Shown piece after piece: positions 1 to 7,278 of a stretch of DNA of 19,253 nucleotides. The translations under genes were made by a program, and so were the position numbers. The stretch spans positions 1 through 19,253 of the forward strand of contig JBCCFC010000081.1 in assembly GCA_039029935.1 (NCBI GenBank), read 5' to 3'. A model generated the notes under the pieces. That model ran no database searches. It saw only the letters and a list, made by a program, of their open reading frames with translations, and was not told the origin of the DNA. The DNA is from G039029935 sp039029935 (lineage in GTDB: Bacteria; Chloroflexota; Anaerolineae; Caldilineales; Caldilineaceae). How positions within the stretch are numbered: position 1 is the first letter of the stretch; each line of letters opens with the position of its first letter.

Positions 1-23
1 CCCAATTTTTGAAAAAAATTGGG
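1..23. terminator. Perfect hairpin at the left edge
   Basis: Bases 1-10 (CCCAATTTTT) are exactly complementary to 14-23 (AAAAATTGGG) across a 3-base loop. The hairpin begins 43 bases beyond the stop codon of the minus-strand GH13 gene, so it could end that transcript. The bases after it on that strand lie outside the window, so a T-tract cannot be checked. It could equally serve a gene to the left. Confidence 0.45.
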
Positions 24-66
24 TCGTTTAGAAATCTATTGGACCAATCTAGGAAACCTCAAAACA

Positions 67-1905
67 TCACTTTGATTTAACGCTAACACTCAGGGCGTCA
101 ACCGTATAAGACTCACTGGTGTCATCGGGTAACGTGACCGTCTGCGCACTCTCACTCGCATTCACCACAACAAGAACGCGATCATCATCGTTGACGCGCT
201 CAAATACCCAGATGCCCTGCTCATTATCAAGCCGATGGGTCACAAATCGACCTGTACTCAAGGCGGGATGCGCACGGCGAAGGGCAATCCACTGTCGGAA
301 CTCGGCCAAGAGTGTGGTGTCTTGGTCATCTCCCCAGAGCATGAGGTGACGCGCTTCCTCCAGCCAAGGGGCTTTGCTGCGCGGCTGGCTTAACCCAACT
401 TCTGTGCCATAATAGATAATGGGCGGGCCACCGAGTGCAAACATCAACCCCACCGCCAGACGGAATTGCTGTTTGTCGTTTTGTAGCACCCACAAAATCC
501 GGTTCATGTCATGGTTGTCGAGAAAGCTGGGATGGATGAATGCTTGGCTATGGTTGGGGTGAAAAAATTCATGGCTGCGCACAATGGTGCTGGCGAACTC
601 GGCAAGCGTAATCGCTTCGCTAAAGAGCAGACGGATGCTGCGGCCAAAGCTGAAATCGAGGCAACCATCCAAGCGACCTGTGTAGGCGCGCAGGGTGTCA
701 CCCGTGCGTGTCACCTCACCAAAGACCCAGCAATCTGATTTGATTGCTTTACATGCGCCATAAAAGGCACTCCAAAACACGTGGCTTGGCCCAGCCGCAT
801 AGTCCAGCCGAAAGCCATCGACATCGTACTCAGTCATCCAGTGGTGCGCTACATTGATCATATACTGGCGCGCCCCCGGATTATCCAGATTAAGTTGAGG
901 CATTTTGGCAACATTGAAAAAGGTGCGATAGCCATGTGTATAGATCGGGTCAAAGCTAAACCAGTCCAGATAATCACTCTGCTCGTTCTTTTGGTGCGCA
1001 TCCAAGGCAGCGGCAAAGGGCGGGAAGTCCAGCCCACAATGGTTGACAACCAAATCGAGAATCACGCGTAGCCCGTGTTGATGCGCCGCCTCGACCAATC
1101 GTTTCAAATCGGCATTCGTGCCAAAGCGTGGGTCAACGTTATAATAATCATAGGTGTCATAGCCATGATAGGAGCCAGCGACAAAGACGGGACTAAGCCA
1201 GATGGCAGAAACACCCAGAGACGCTACATAGTCAAGTCTGTCGATGACGCCTTGCAATGTGCCCCCCACAAATTCATTCATCTGCTCCTTTGGTAGCCAA
1301 TCGCCTTGGTATGGCTGCAATCCTGCCCCCTCAAAGCGATCCACAAAGATATGGTACAGTACACCTTCCCGCGCCCACTGTGGTGGCATCACCTGATCGA
1401 CATGATAGCCATAGAGCGTTGGCTGTGGCGGTGTACGGTCTATGTTGAGTTCCGCGCTCCAGACAGAGACGGCTGTATCATAGCTTGACCAGCCTTCGAT
1501 GCGATATTGAACCAGTGTATTATCTGGCTGTGCAGGAATTTCACCTTGCCACACATCGACATAATCCCATAGGAGTGATTCCCAGCGCGTATCAACTTTT
1601 TCTAACGAGATGACCATGCCATTCTCACAGACGCCTCGATGCCCCTGTGGGTCTGTGGCAACCTTACCACTCTGGTTGATTGTCACATAGGCGGAAACGT
1701 GGTCGATAAAGATATCGGGACCTGCATAGACGGTGATTTTTACAGACTCGTTAGGCTGCGGGTTACGTGGGTGTATGTCACAGTGATGACGTAGACTAGC
1801 ATATCGCTCGCGCTCGGCTGCCAACAGCCGAGATTCATCATGCTCGATACCGCCAAAGACAAAATCTTGCATGATGGCTTTTTGCTTTTTTTGTGGTTCT
1901 GACAT
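67..1905 (-). CDS. GH13 alpha-amylase family enzyme (neopullulanase / cyclomaltodextrinase type)
   Basis: A 612-residue glycoside hydrolase that should cleave alpha-glucosidic bonds in maltodextrins, cyclodextrins or pullulan. All four GH13 regions are visible: region I DLVVNH at 284-289, region II GFRLD at 364-368 with the nucleophile D368, region III with the acid/base E397 (FGEV), and region IV NHD at 464-466. Residues 1-165 form an N-terminal beta domain before the barrel, as in neopullulanase, cyclomaltodextrinase and maltogenic amylase, and the length fits those enzymes. There is no signal peptide, so it is probably cytosolic and acts on imported oligosaccharides. The start is ATG with AAGGAG five bases upstream (complement of 1911-1916). 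No sugar transporter or other GH gene is adjacent, so the exact substrate is open. Confidence 0.93.
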   Translation of the reverse strand: MSEPQKKQKAIMQDFVFGGIEHDESRLLAAERERYASLRHHCDIHPRNPQPNESVKITVYAGPDIFIDHVSAYVTINQSGKVATDPQGHRGVCENGMVISLEKVDTRWESLLWDYVDVWQGEIPAQPDNTLVQYRIEGWSSYDTAVSVWSAELNIDRTPPQPTLYGYHVDQVMPPQWAREGVLYHIFVDRFEGAGLQPYQGDWLPKEQMNEFVGGTLQGVIDRLDYVASLGVSAIWLSPVFVAGSYHGYDTYDYYNVDPRFGTNADLKRLVEAAHQHGLRVILDLVVNHCGLDFPPFAAALDAHQKNEQSDYLDWFSFDPIYTHGYRTFFNVAKMPQLNLDNPGARQYMINVAHHWMTEYDVDGFRLDYAAGPSHVFWSAFYGACKAIKSDCWVFGEVTRTGDTLRAYTGRLDGCLDFSFGRSIRLLFSEAITLAEFASTIVRSHEFFHPNHSQAFIHPSFLDNHDMNRILWVLQNDKQQFRLAVGLMFALGGPPIIYYGTEVGLSQPRSKAPWLEEARHLMLWGDDQDTTLLAEFRQWIALRRAHPALSTGRFVTHRLDNEQGIWVFERVNDDDRVLVVVNASESAQTVTLPDDTSESYTVDALSVSVKSK

Positions 1906-1944
1906 TACTGCTCCTTCTCAGTTTCGTGTCTGCTCTAGCTTTGC

Positions 1945-1986
1945 ATATTGATAGGATAACACTACAATAGTGTGTGAAATCAATAT
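1945..1986. promoter_or_regulatory. Concentric double inverted repeat in divergent intergenic region
   Basis: ATATTGAT (1945-1952) pairs with ATCAATAT (1979-1986). Nested inside, ACACTA (1959-1964) pairs with TAGTGT (1968-1973). Both are perfect and share almost the same centre (about 1966). The dyad lies 40 bases upstream of the GH13 start and about 114 bases upstream of the response-regulator start, where divergent promoters must be. It may be an operator. A weak minus-strand promoter (TTGATT at 1978-1983, TTATCC at 1954-1959, 18-base spacing) would overlap it. I could not assign a convincing plus-strand promoter. Confidence 0.45.
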
Positions 1987-2099
1987 GGACGATTGTAACG
2001 CACGTGGGTTGCAATTGTACAACACGCTCCTAACTGTGTGGATTGTCATGCCCATCCAACTAGATTGCGCCAGCAAATTCAATCAAGGTATAGGTATTT

Positions 2100-2837
2100 A
2101 TGAATCATTCAGTGTTAGTGGTAGAAGATGAGCCGACTTTGTTAGAGACATTGGAATATAACCTTGAACGGCAAGGCTATACTGTTCTGACGGCGAGTAA
2201 TGGTTTCGATGCATTGAAAATTGCGCGTGAAGCGCAGCCGGACATGCTTGTACTAGACATTATGCTACCAGGACTTGATGGACTTGAGGTTTGCCGAACG
2301 CTGCGCCAAGAAATGAATGTGCCGATTTTGATGCTGACGGCACGAGCCGAAGAGATCGACAAAATTATTGGGCTGGAGGTTGGTGCGGATGACTATATGA
2401 CCAAGCCGTTTGGGATGCGTGAGTTAATGGCACGGGTTAAGGCACAGCTCCGACGGGTGCGTTTAATTCGTGAAGAGTTGACGGGTGATCAGACGGGAGA
2501 GCAGTCTGGGACTTCGCCACAAGAGCAACCACCAAGCGAACGGATGTTGTTTGGGGAACTCATCATTGATTTAGGACGACGTGAAGTCTTCTTCAAAGAC
2601 GCAGTACTTACCTTAAAACCCAAAGCCTTTGAGTTGTTGGTCTTTCTTGCCAATCATCGAGGCATTGCTCTCAGTCGTGAGTTAATATTGGAGCGTGTCT
2701 GGGGCTGGGACTTTGATGGGGGGAGTCGTACCGTTGATGTCCATGTGCGTTGGCTGCGTGAAAAGATCGAGGACAACCCGACGCACCCCGGACGGATTGT
2801 GACAGTGCGTGGCGTTGGCTATCGGTTTGATGGCTAG
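2100..2837 (+). CDS. PhoB/OmpR-family response regulator
   Basis: A 245-residue two-component transcription factor. The N-terminal receiver domain (about 1-120) has the acidic pocket around D10, the phospho-acceptor D53 (VLDIMLPG), T80 and K102 (TKPFG). The C-terminal half (about 148-245) is a winged-helix DNA-binding domain with typical OmpR/PhoB features (LTLKPKAFELL, RTVDVHVRWLREKIE, VRGVGYRF). A polar linker rich in Q, E and T separates them. The ATG start has AAGG at 2085-2088. The cognate kinase follows after a 157-base repeat-rich gap. The pair resembles PhoB/PhoR and PhoP/PhoR, which respond to phosphate in many bacteria. The signal here is inferred, not shown, and VicR- or ResD-like roles are alternatives. 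Confidence 0.95.
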   Translation: MNHSVLVVEDEPTLLETLEYNLERQGYTVLTASNGFDALKIAREAQPDMLVLDIMLPGLDGLEVCRTLRQEMNVPILMLTARAEEIDKIIGLEVGADDYMTKPFGMRELMARVKAQLRRVRLIREELTGDQTGEQSGTSPQEQPPSERMLFGELIIDLGRREVFFKDAVLTLKPKAFELLVFLANHRGIALSRELILERVWGWDFDGGSRTVDVHVRWLREKIEDNPTHPGRIVTVRGVGYRFDG

Positions 2838-2840
2838 AAG

Positions 2841-2922
2841 GTCGGTATTCGGTGAGTCGGTGTTCGGTGAGTCGGTATTCGGGGGGGTCGGTATTCGGTA
2901 AGTCCGTAAGTCGGTATTCGGT
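2841..2922. repeat. Degenerate 15-bp tandem repeat between regulator and kinase genes
   Basis: About five copies of a unit GTCGGTATTCGGTGA occur at 2841-2855, 2856-2870 (one change), 2871-2884 (truncated), 2887-2901 and 2910-2922 (truncated). The tract begins three bases after the regulator stop codon. Further fragments (GTATTC, GTCG) run to about 2936. The rest of the gap to 2994 shows no other gene or clear promoter. Confidence 0.85.
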
Positions 2923-2994
2923 ATTCAGCGGGTCGATTGGTTGCCATACTGAAAGGCTGACTATCTGACTAGCTGACCAAAAGGTATTATACCA

Positions 2995-4512
2995 ATGAAA
3001 TGGTTGAAGACAATCCGAGGGCAGATTCTAATTCGTTGTGCAATTGTGATTACGCCCTTAACGTTACTGTTGGCAATTTATCTAACACAGCCCGGTAGTC
3101 TTGATGGCACACCCCGCATTTATCCTTGGACGGCCACTATTTTGACAGCAGTCGCTGCCATTCTTGGGTGTGCATGGCTCATTATTCGCACACTACGAGT
3201 CATCAATCAGTTTGCACACCATGTTGATCAGGTCAGTAAAGGGCATCTAAAGCGACGGCTGAATGTTTCTGATGAAAGCGAATTGAGTGAATTGGCAAGA
3301 GCCATTAATCGGCTGACCAAAAAGCACAAATCCCAAGTGGATAAGCGGGATCGAGAACGCGATCAGCTAGAGACAGTGCTTGATACCATGACCGACGGCA
3401 TGTTGATTTTGACCAAAAAGGGCAATGTCCGTTTGATTAATGCGGCAGCAGCGCGTATTCTGGAAACAGATATCCACAAAGCGATGCGTAAATCGTTTGT
3501 GCGTGTGGTTAACGACCATCGCCTTGTTGAATTTTGGCAACGTTCTCGCGATGAGGAGCATGAAATCGATGAGACCGTCGAATTTTATCGCAGCGAGATT
3601 GGCGAGGAACAGTTTTTGCGTGTGGTGGTGACACCCTTCACACAGGGTGCAGAGGGGCGGTATCTGGTGATGCTCCAAGATTTGACACGCATGAAACGGC
3701 TGCAAACCATGCGCCAAGATTTTGTCAGCAATGTCTCGCATGAGCTACGGACGCCTCTTGCCTCTCTTCGTGCATTGGTAGACACATTGCAAGAGGGTGC
3801 GCTGGATGATCCACCCGCAGCCAAACGCTTTCTCTATCGGATGGAAGCCGAAGTGGATACACTGACAGAGATGGTGCAAGAGCTTTTGTCGCTTTCACAC
3901 ATGGAATCGGGTCAAATGCCCTTAGCCATCGAACCGACACCTGCTGTTGATATCCTTCAAAACTCGATTGAACGGTTGCGGCCACAGTCGCAACGGGCAC
4001 AGGTTGTATTGAATGGTGATTGGCAAGGTGAGTTGCCTATGTTGATGGCCGATTCGGGCAAGATTGAGCAGGTCGTCACAAATTTGATTCACAATGCAAT
4101 TAAGTTTACGCCACCAAACGGACAAATTTTGGTTTCGGCGACAGCGAATCATGCCCCAAACAATCATGCCCCAAACAATCATGCCCCAAACAATATGGAC
4201 GCAGTGGTGGCACATCGCCATTTTGAGCCTGCATCAGCGGGTACAAACGCTAAAGACACCGCTGCGGAAGAAACAGATACCCAAAATGTGCTAACCATCC
4301 GCATCAGCGACACAGGGATTGGCATCCCTCAACAGGATTTGTCACGTGTCTTTGAGCGTTTTTATAAAACCGACCGTGCACGAACCAGTGGTGGTACGGG
4401 GTTGGGGTTGGCAATCTGTAAACATATTGTTCAGGCACACAACGGCGAAATTTGGGTGGAAAGTGTTGAGGGGCAGGGCAGCACTTTTTCATTCTCCCTA
4501 CCTGTACTATAA
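2995..4512 (+). CDS. PhoR-type membrane sensor histidine kinase
   Basis: A 505-residue kinase expected to phosphorylate the regulator encoded just upstream. Order of parts: TM1 (about 9-31), a very short external loop of about a dozen residues, TM2 (about 43-66), HAMP (about 66-118), a PAS-like domain (about 122-232), HisKA with the phosphorylated H249 (VSHELRTP), then HATPase_c with N-box NLIHNAIKF (363-371), G1 DTGIGI (439-444) and G2 GGTGLGLAI (466-474). The tiny outer loop argues against an extracellular sensor domain and fits PhoR-type kinases that sense through membrane partners or PAS. About 50 extra residues sit between N-box and G1, including three NHAPN repeats. The ATG start has AAAAGG near 2979-2984. 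Confidence 0.95.
   Translation: MKWLKTIRGQILIRCAIVITPLTLLLAIYLTQPGSLDGTPRIYPWTATILTAVAAILGCAWLIIRTLRVINQFAHHVDQVSKGHLKRRLNVSDESELSELARAINRLTKKHKSQVDKRDRERDQLETVLDTMTDGMLILTKKGNVRLINAAAARILETDIHKAMRKSFVRVVNDHRLVEFWQRSRDEEHEIDETVEFYRSEIGEEQFLRVVVTPFTQGAEGRYLVMLQDLTRMKRLQTMRQDFVSNVSHELRTPLASLRALVDTLQEGALDDPPAAKRFLYRMEAEVDTLTEMVQELLSLSHMESGQMPLAIEPTPAVDILQNSIERLRPQSQRAQVVLNGDWQGELPMLMADSGKIEQVVTNLIHNAIKFTPPNGQILVSATANHAPNNHAPNNHAPNNMDAVVAHRHFEPASAGTNAKDTAAEETDTQNVLTIRISDTGIGIPQQDLSRVFERFYKTDRARTSGGTGLGLAICKHIVQAHNGEIWVESVEGQGSTFSFSLPVL
4147..4191 (+). repeat. In-frame 15-bp triplication inside the kinase ATP-binding domain
   Basis: The unit AATCATGCCCCAAAC occurs three times without change (4147-4161, 4162-4176, 4177-4191) and encodes three NHAPN units. 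Because it is a multiple of three, copy-number change keeps the frame. It lies between the N-box and G1 box, where a surface loop of variable length is tolerable. Confidence 0.95.
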
Positions 4513-4540
4513 TCACAAAACTCTTTTAGCATCTCGATAC

Positions 4541-4660
4541 ATAAGTAAACTCAAAAAAGAAATTAGAAAACGTTCAGTTAGTACGCCCTCGTACGGGTTG
4601 GATCGCACGAGGGCGTGCTAACTGGACTTTATTTCTAAAAACATATTTGGGTTTACTTAT
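4541..4660. mobile_element. 120-bp MITE-like inverted-repeat element, copy A
   Basis: The ends are perfect 10-bp terminal inverted repeats, ATAAGTAAAC (4541-4550) and GTTTACTTAT (4651-4660). Inside is an 18-bp stem (4575-4592 with 4607-4624, one mismatch) around a 14-base loop. It has no coding capacity. Its left end matches the reverse complement of the right end of the element at 18926-19053 at 26 of 28 positions, so both belong to one dispersed family. It fills most of the gap between the kinase gene and btaA and could act as a terminator or affect mRNA stability. A two-base AT/AT target duplication is possible but not convincing. Confidence 0.75.
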
Positions 4661-4706
4661 CGCAAAACCAGTTTGAAATCACAATGCAACAGATAGGTAC
4701 ACACTT

Positions 4707-5882
4707 ATGGCTCTTCAATTTAAGCTTCCGTTACAATCCAAAATACATGACATCATGTTTCGTCGGGTCCACAACAGCAACTTGATCTATAATGCTTGTT
4801 GGGAGGACCCAAGAATTGATCGCCAACTGCTTGAGTTAGATGCGGGTAGTCAGGTGGTGATGTTGACAAGTGCTGGCTGTAATGCGCTTGACTACTTGTT
4901 GGACTCACCAGCAGAGATTCACGCTGTTGATGTCAACCCGCGCCAGAATGCATTGCTTGAGCTGAAGCTGGCCCTGATTCAGCATCGCAGCCATGATGAT
5001 CTTTTTTCCATGTTTGGCAAAGGATGGCATGAGGATCCAACGGCTGTGATTGAGGATTTGAAGCCCTATTTGCAGCCAGAAACCTATGAATTTTGGTTTG
5101 ACAAAGCCTACTATTTTGACAAAAAACGGAATCTTGGCTCCTTCTATTATTGTGGCTCATCAGGCAAAGTTGCCTGGTTTGTCCGTCGGTATATACACCA
5201 CGCCAAGCAGGATTTGCTCTATCATGCCTATAGACTGTTGGATGCCCAAACATTGGCAGAACAGCGAGTGCTTTACGACGAAATTGAAGAACATTTCTGG
5301 GATCGGTTTAACTCTTGGCTGGTGCAGCGGGCCATGGTGATGAGCATGGTGGGCGTGACTCGTGCGCAGATTGAATTGATGAACGAGGCCAACGATGAAG
5401 GGGTCAAAGGCTTTGTCAAACAACAGCTGCGTCATCTGTTGACCGAAGTACCCATCCGTGATAATTACTTTTGGCGTGCCTATGTGACAGGTCGATATAC
5501 CGAAACATGCTGTCCCAATTATTTAAAACCAGAAAATTTCGAGCTTCTACGCCAGAACGCCAATCGCATTCATCTGCACACGGGCACACTTGCCGATTTT
5601 CTGCGTGATAATCCCGAAAAATATTCACACTTTATTCTGTTGGATCATCAGGATTGGCTGGCATCCCATGCACCAGAGGCCCTAGAAGAGGAGTGGCTGT
5701 GGATTTTGGTCAACAGCAATCCGGGTACAAAAATATTGATGCGTTCTGCTAGCCCAACGGTGGACTTTTTGCCACCTGTTGTGCCATCTAAATTATGCTT
5801 TCATCCAGAACGCACCGACATACTGCATCAACAAGATCGTGTCGGTACATATGCCAGCCTGCACATGGCAGAGGTACTATAA
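4707..5882 (+). CDS. btaA: BtaA-like S-adenosylmethionine:diacylglycerol 3-amino-3-carboxypropyl transferase (DUF3419)
   Basis: A 391-residue protein of the DUF3419/BtaA family. BtaA moves the 3-amino-3-carboxypropyl group of SAM onto diacylglycerol, giving diacylglyceryl-homoserine, the first committed step to the phosphorus-free betaine lipid DGTS. Family features visible: NACWEDPRID near 29-38, a SAM-fold stretch MLTSAGCNALDYLL at 52-65, and AVDVNPRQNALLELK at 73-87, which replaces the usual methyltransferase acidic loop. There is no signal peptide or membrane helix, so it should be cytosolic or peripheral at the membrane. The RBS is weak (ATAGGT, 4693-4698). btaB begins four bases after its stop, which strongly supports the assignment. 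Confidence 0.9.
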   Translation: MALQFKLPLQSKIHDIMFRRVHNSNLIYNACWEDPRIDRQLLELDAGSQVVMLTSAGCNALDYLLDSPAEIHAVDVNPRQNALLELKLALIQHRSHDDLFSMFGKGWHEDPTAVIEDLKPYLQPETYEFWFDKAYYFDKKRNLGSFYYCGSSGKVAWFVRRYIHHAKQDLLYHAYRLLDAQTLAEQRVLYDEIEEHFWDRFNSWLVQRAMVMSMVGVTRAQIELMNEANDEGVKGFVKQQLRHLLTEVPIRDNYFWRAYVTGRYTETCCPNYLKPENFELLRQNANRIHLHTGTLADFLRDNPEKYSHFILLDHQDWLASHAPEALEEEWLWILVNSNPGTKILMRSASPTVDFLPPVVPSKLCFHPERTDILHQQDRVGTYASLHMAEVL

Positions 5883-5886
5883 CTTT

Positions 5887-6552
5887 ATGAGTCAAACTAC
5901 AAATACGACAGCAGATACAACAGCAGATACAAGCCATACAGGTCCAAAAATTGCGTCCACGATTGAAGGCTACTATCAAATTCACTCGCGTATCTATGAT
6001 GCCACACGGTGGAGCTTTCTGTTTGGTCGTCAAGCCATCATCGACCGCATTGCCAACAACACGCAAGCCCCCACAAATATTTTGGAGATTGGGTGTGGCA
6101 CGGGCAAAAATTTGATTGCGCTTTGCAAACAGTTTCCCGCTGCACAAATCACAGGTCTTGATCTATCCAAAGATATGCTCAATGTGGCAGAAAACAATCT
6201 AGGGGACTTAACCAACCGTGTCACGCTCCTTCATCAGGCATATGATGGTCCCCTATCAGATGGGGATTATGATCTCATCCTCTTTTCCTATGCACTGACG
6301 ATGTTTAACCCTGGATGGGATGAGGCCATTACTGCTGCCCATGCCGATTTACAGGATGGCGGTGTCATTGCCGTTGTGGATTTTCACGATTCACGCTGGG
6401 CATGGTTTAAACAGTGGATGGGGGCGAATCATGTACGGATGGATGGGCATTTGTTGCCCAAGATGGCCTCTTTGTTTACGGATAAGGTAGCGGAAGTCAA
6501 CGGTGCCTATGCTGGTGTTTGGCAGTATGTGTTGTATGTTGGAGAAAAATAG
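5887..6552 (+). CDS. btaB: BtaB-like SAM-dependent N-methyltransferase (betaine lipid)
   Basis: A 221-residue class I methyltransferase with motif I LEIGCGTGKN (66-75) and acidic loop GLDLSKDML (90-98). BtaB-type enzymes add three methyl groups to the amino group of diacylglyceryl-homoserine, giving DGTS. The reading frame is open upstream into btaA, but the ATG at 5887, four bases after the btaA stop, is the sensible start. It gives a protein beginning MSQTTNTTAD and suggests translational coupling. The N-terminal 20 residues are low-complexity and come from a duplicated 12-mer in the DNA. Without btaA next door it would only be called a generic methyltransferase. Confidence 0.85.
   Translation: MSQTTNTTADTTADTSHTGPKIASTIEGYYQIHSRIYDATRWSFLFGRQAIIDRIANNTQAPTNILEIGCGTGKNLIALCKQFPAAQITGLDLSKDMLNVAENNLGDLTNRVTLLHQAYDGPLSDGDYDLILFSYALTMFNPGWDEAITAAHADLQDGGVIAVVDFHDSRWAWFKQWMGANHVRMDGHLLPKMASLFTDKVAEVNGAYAGVWQYVLYVGEK
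5908..5931 (+). repeat. 12-bp tandem duplication at the start of btaB
   Basis: ACAGCAGATACA is present twice, exactly adjacent (5908-5919, 5920-5931). It encodes the repeated Thr-Ala-Asp-Thr near the N-terminus, outside the methyltransferase fold. Confidence 0.9.
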
Positions 6553-6557
6553 AGAAT

Positions 6558-7226
6558 ATGAGTCAAGAAACGACAGAAACGTCGGTGTTGCATGGTACGC
6601 ATGACGATTTGCAGAAACGCTCCATGCGTACCGCTTATTGGATTTCGCAAATCGGTAGCCCTCCGATTCTTAGTATGGTTGGGATTCTGCTGAGTGCCAC
6701 GATTCTGGGGACACTAGGTGCATGGTTATGGGCCACTCTTTATACAATGGTAGCGGTGATAGCACCAACCCTGTACGTGGTTTGGTTAGCCAAAACAGGG
6801 CGTGTTACCGATATCCATTTACCCCTGCGCGAAGAGCGGACACTGCCCATGATCTTTACGCTCTTTGCTGGTCTCTTTGCATGGTTTGTGTTGGCGATTG
6901 GCAATGCCCCACAACTACTGCTGTTGATTGCTGCCATTAATGGCATTCAGTCCATCATCTTTCTCTTCATCACACTCCGCTGGAAAATTAGCTTTCATTG
7001 CACGATGGCCGCTCAACTCAGTGTACTCTCTCTCCTGCTATTTGGGTGGAATATCGGTACCCCAGTGGTCTTTAGTGTGCCGCTCATTGCATGGGCGCGC
7101 GTCCATTTGCAACGCCACACCATTGCCCAAACCGTTGCAGGCAGCGTCCTCGGTGTCGCGTTGGTTGTGTCGGGGCTGTATGTGACCGAAACGTTTGACT
7201 TAGAATTATTTCACAAGTTGTTTTAG
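6558..7226 (+). CDS. PAP2-superfamily integral membrane phosphatase-like protein
   Basis: A 222-residue protein with about five to six hydrophobic helices. The pattern fits a divergent PAP2 phosphatase: REERTLP (91-97) in place of the KxxxxxxRP motif, WKISFH (142-147) in place of PSGH, and WARVHLQRHTIAQ (179-191) in place of SRxxxxxHxxxD, with Gln where the last Asp normally sits. PAP2 lipid phosphatases turn phosphatidate into diacylglycerol, the acceptor used by BtaA, so the position five bases after the btaB stop is meaningful. ATG at 6558 is chosen over an in-frame ATG at 6519 inside btaB. GGAG lies at 6541-6544. Substrate and activity are inferred. Confidence 0.72.
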   Translation: MSQETTETSVLHGTHDDLQKRSMRTAYWISQIGSPPILSMVGILLSATILGTLGAWLWATLYTMVAVIAPTLYVVWLAKTGRVTDIHLPLREERTLPMIFTLFAGLFAWFVLAIGNAPQLLLLIAAINGIQSIIFLFITLRWKISFHCTMAAQLSVLSLLLFGWNIGTPVVFSVPLIAWARVHLQRHTIAQTVAGSVLGVALVVSGLYVTETFDLELFHKLF

Positions 7227-7269
7227 GTTGAAGGGTTGAAAAGTTGAAAGGTTGAAAGATTGAAAGGTT
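7226..7269. repeat. 8-bp tandem repeat, consensus GGTTGAAA
   Basis: Five and a half contiguous octamers: GGTTGAAG (7226-7233), GGTTGAAA (7234-7241), AGTTGAAA (7242-7249), GGTTGAAA (7250-7257), GATTGAAA (7258-7265) and GGTT (7266-7269). The first unit starts on the last base of the PAP2 stop codon. The last AAAGG could serve as ribosome binding site for the next gene. Confidence 0.95.
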
Positions 7270-7278
7270 TGGCTATCA

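Noticed and set aside
2841..2922. Possible iteron origin or CRISPR array
   Set aside because: Units are degenerate and contiguous; no replication initiator, DnaA boxes, spacers or cas genes are nearby.
3367..3741. 124-codon minus-strand open frame
   Set aside because: It is antisense to the kinase PAS/HisKA region and has no RBS or family features.
4513..4706. Pho box upstream of btaA
   Set aside because: No repeated CTGTCAT-like or TTAACA-like half-sites with proper spacing could be seen; most of the gap is the inverted-repeat element.
5779..5886. Longer start for btaB inside btaA
   Set aside because: It overlaps the end of btaA by over 100 bases and encodes residues unlike methyltransferases; the ATG at 5887 gives normal coupling.
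7226..7269. Possible CRISPR-like array
   Set aside because: Units are eight bases and directly adjacent, without spacers; no cas genes are present.
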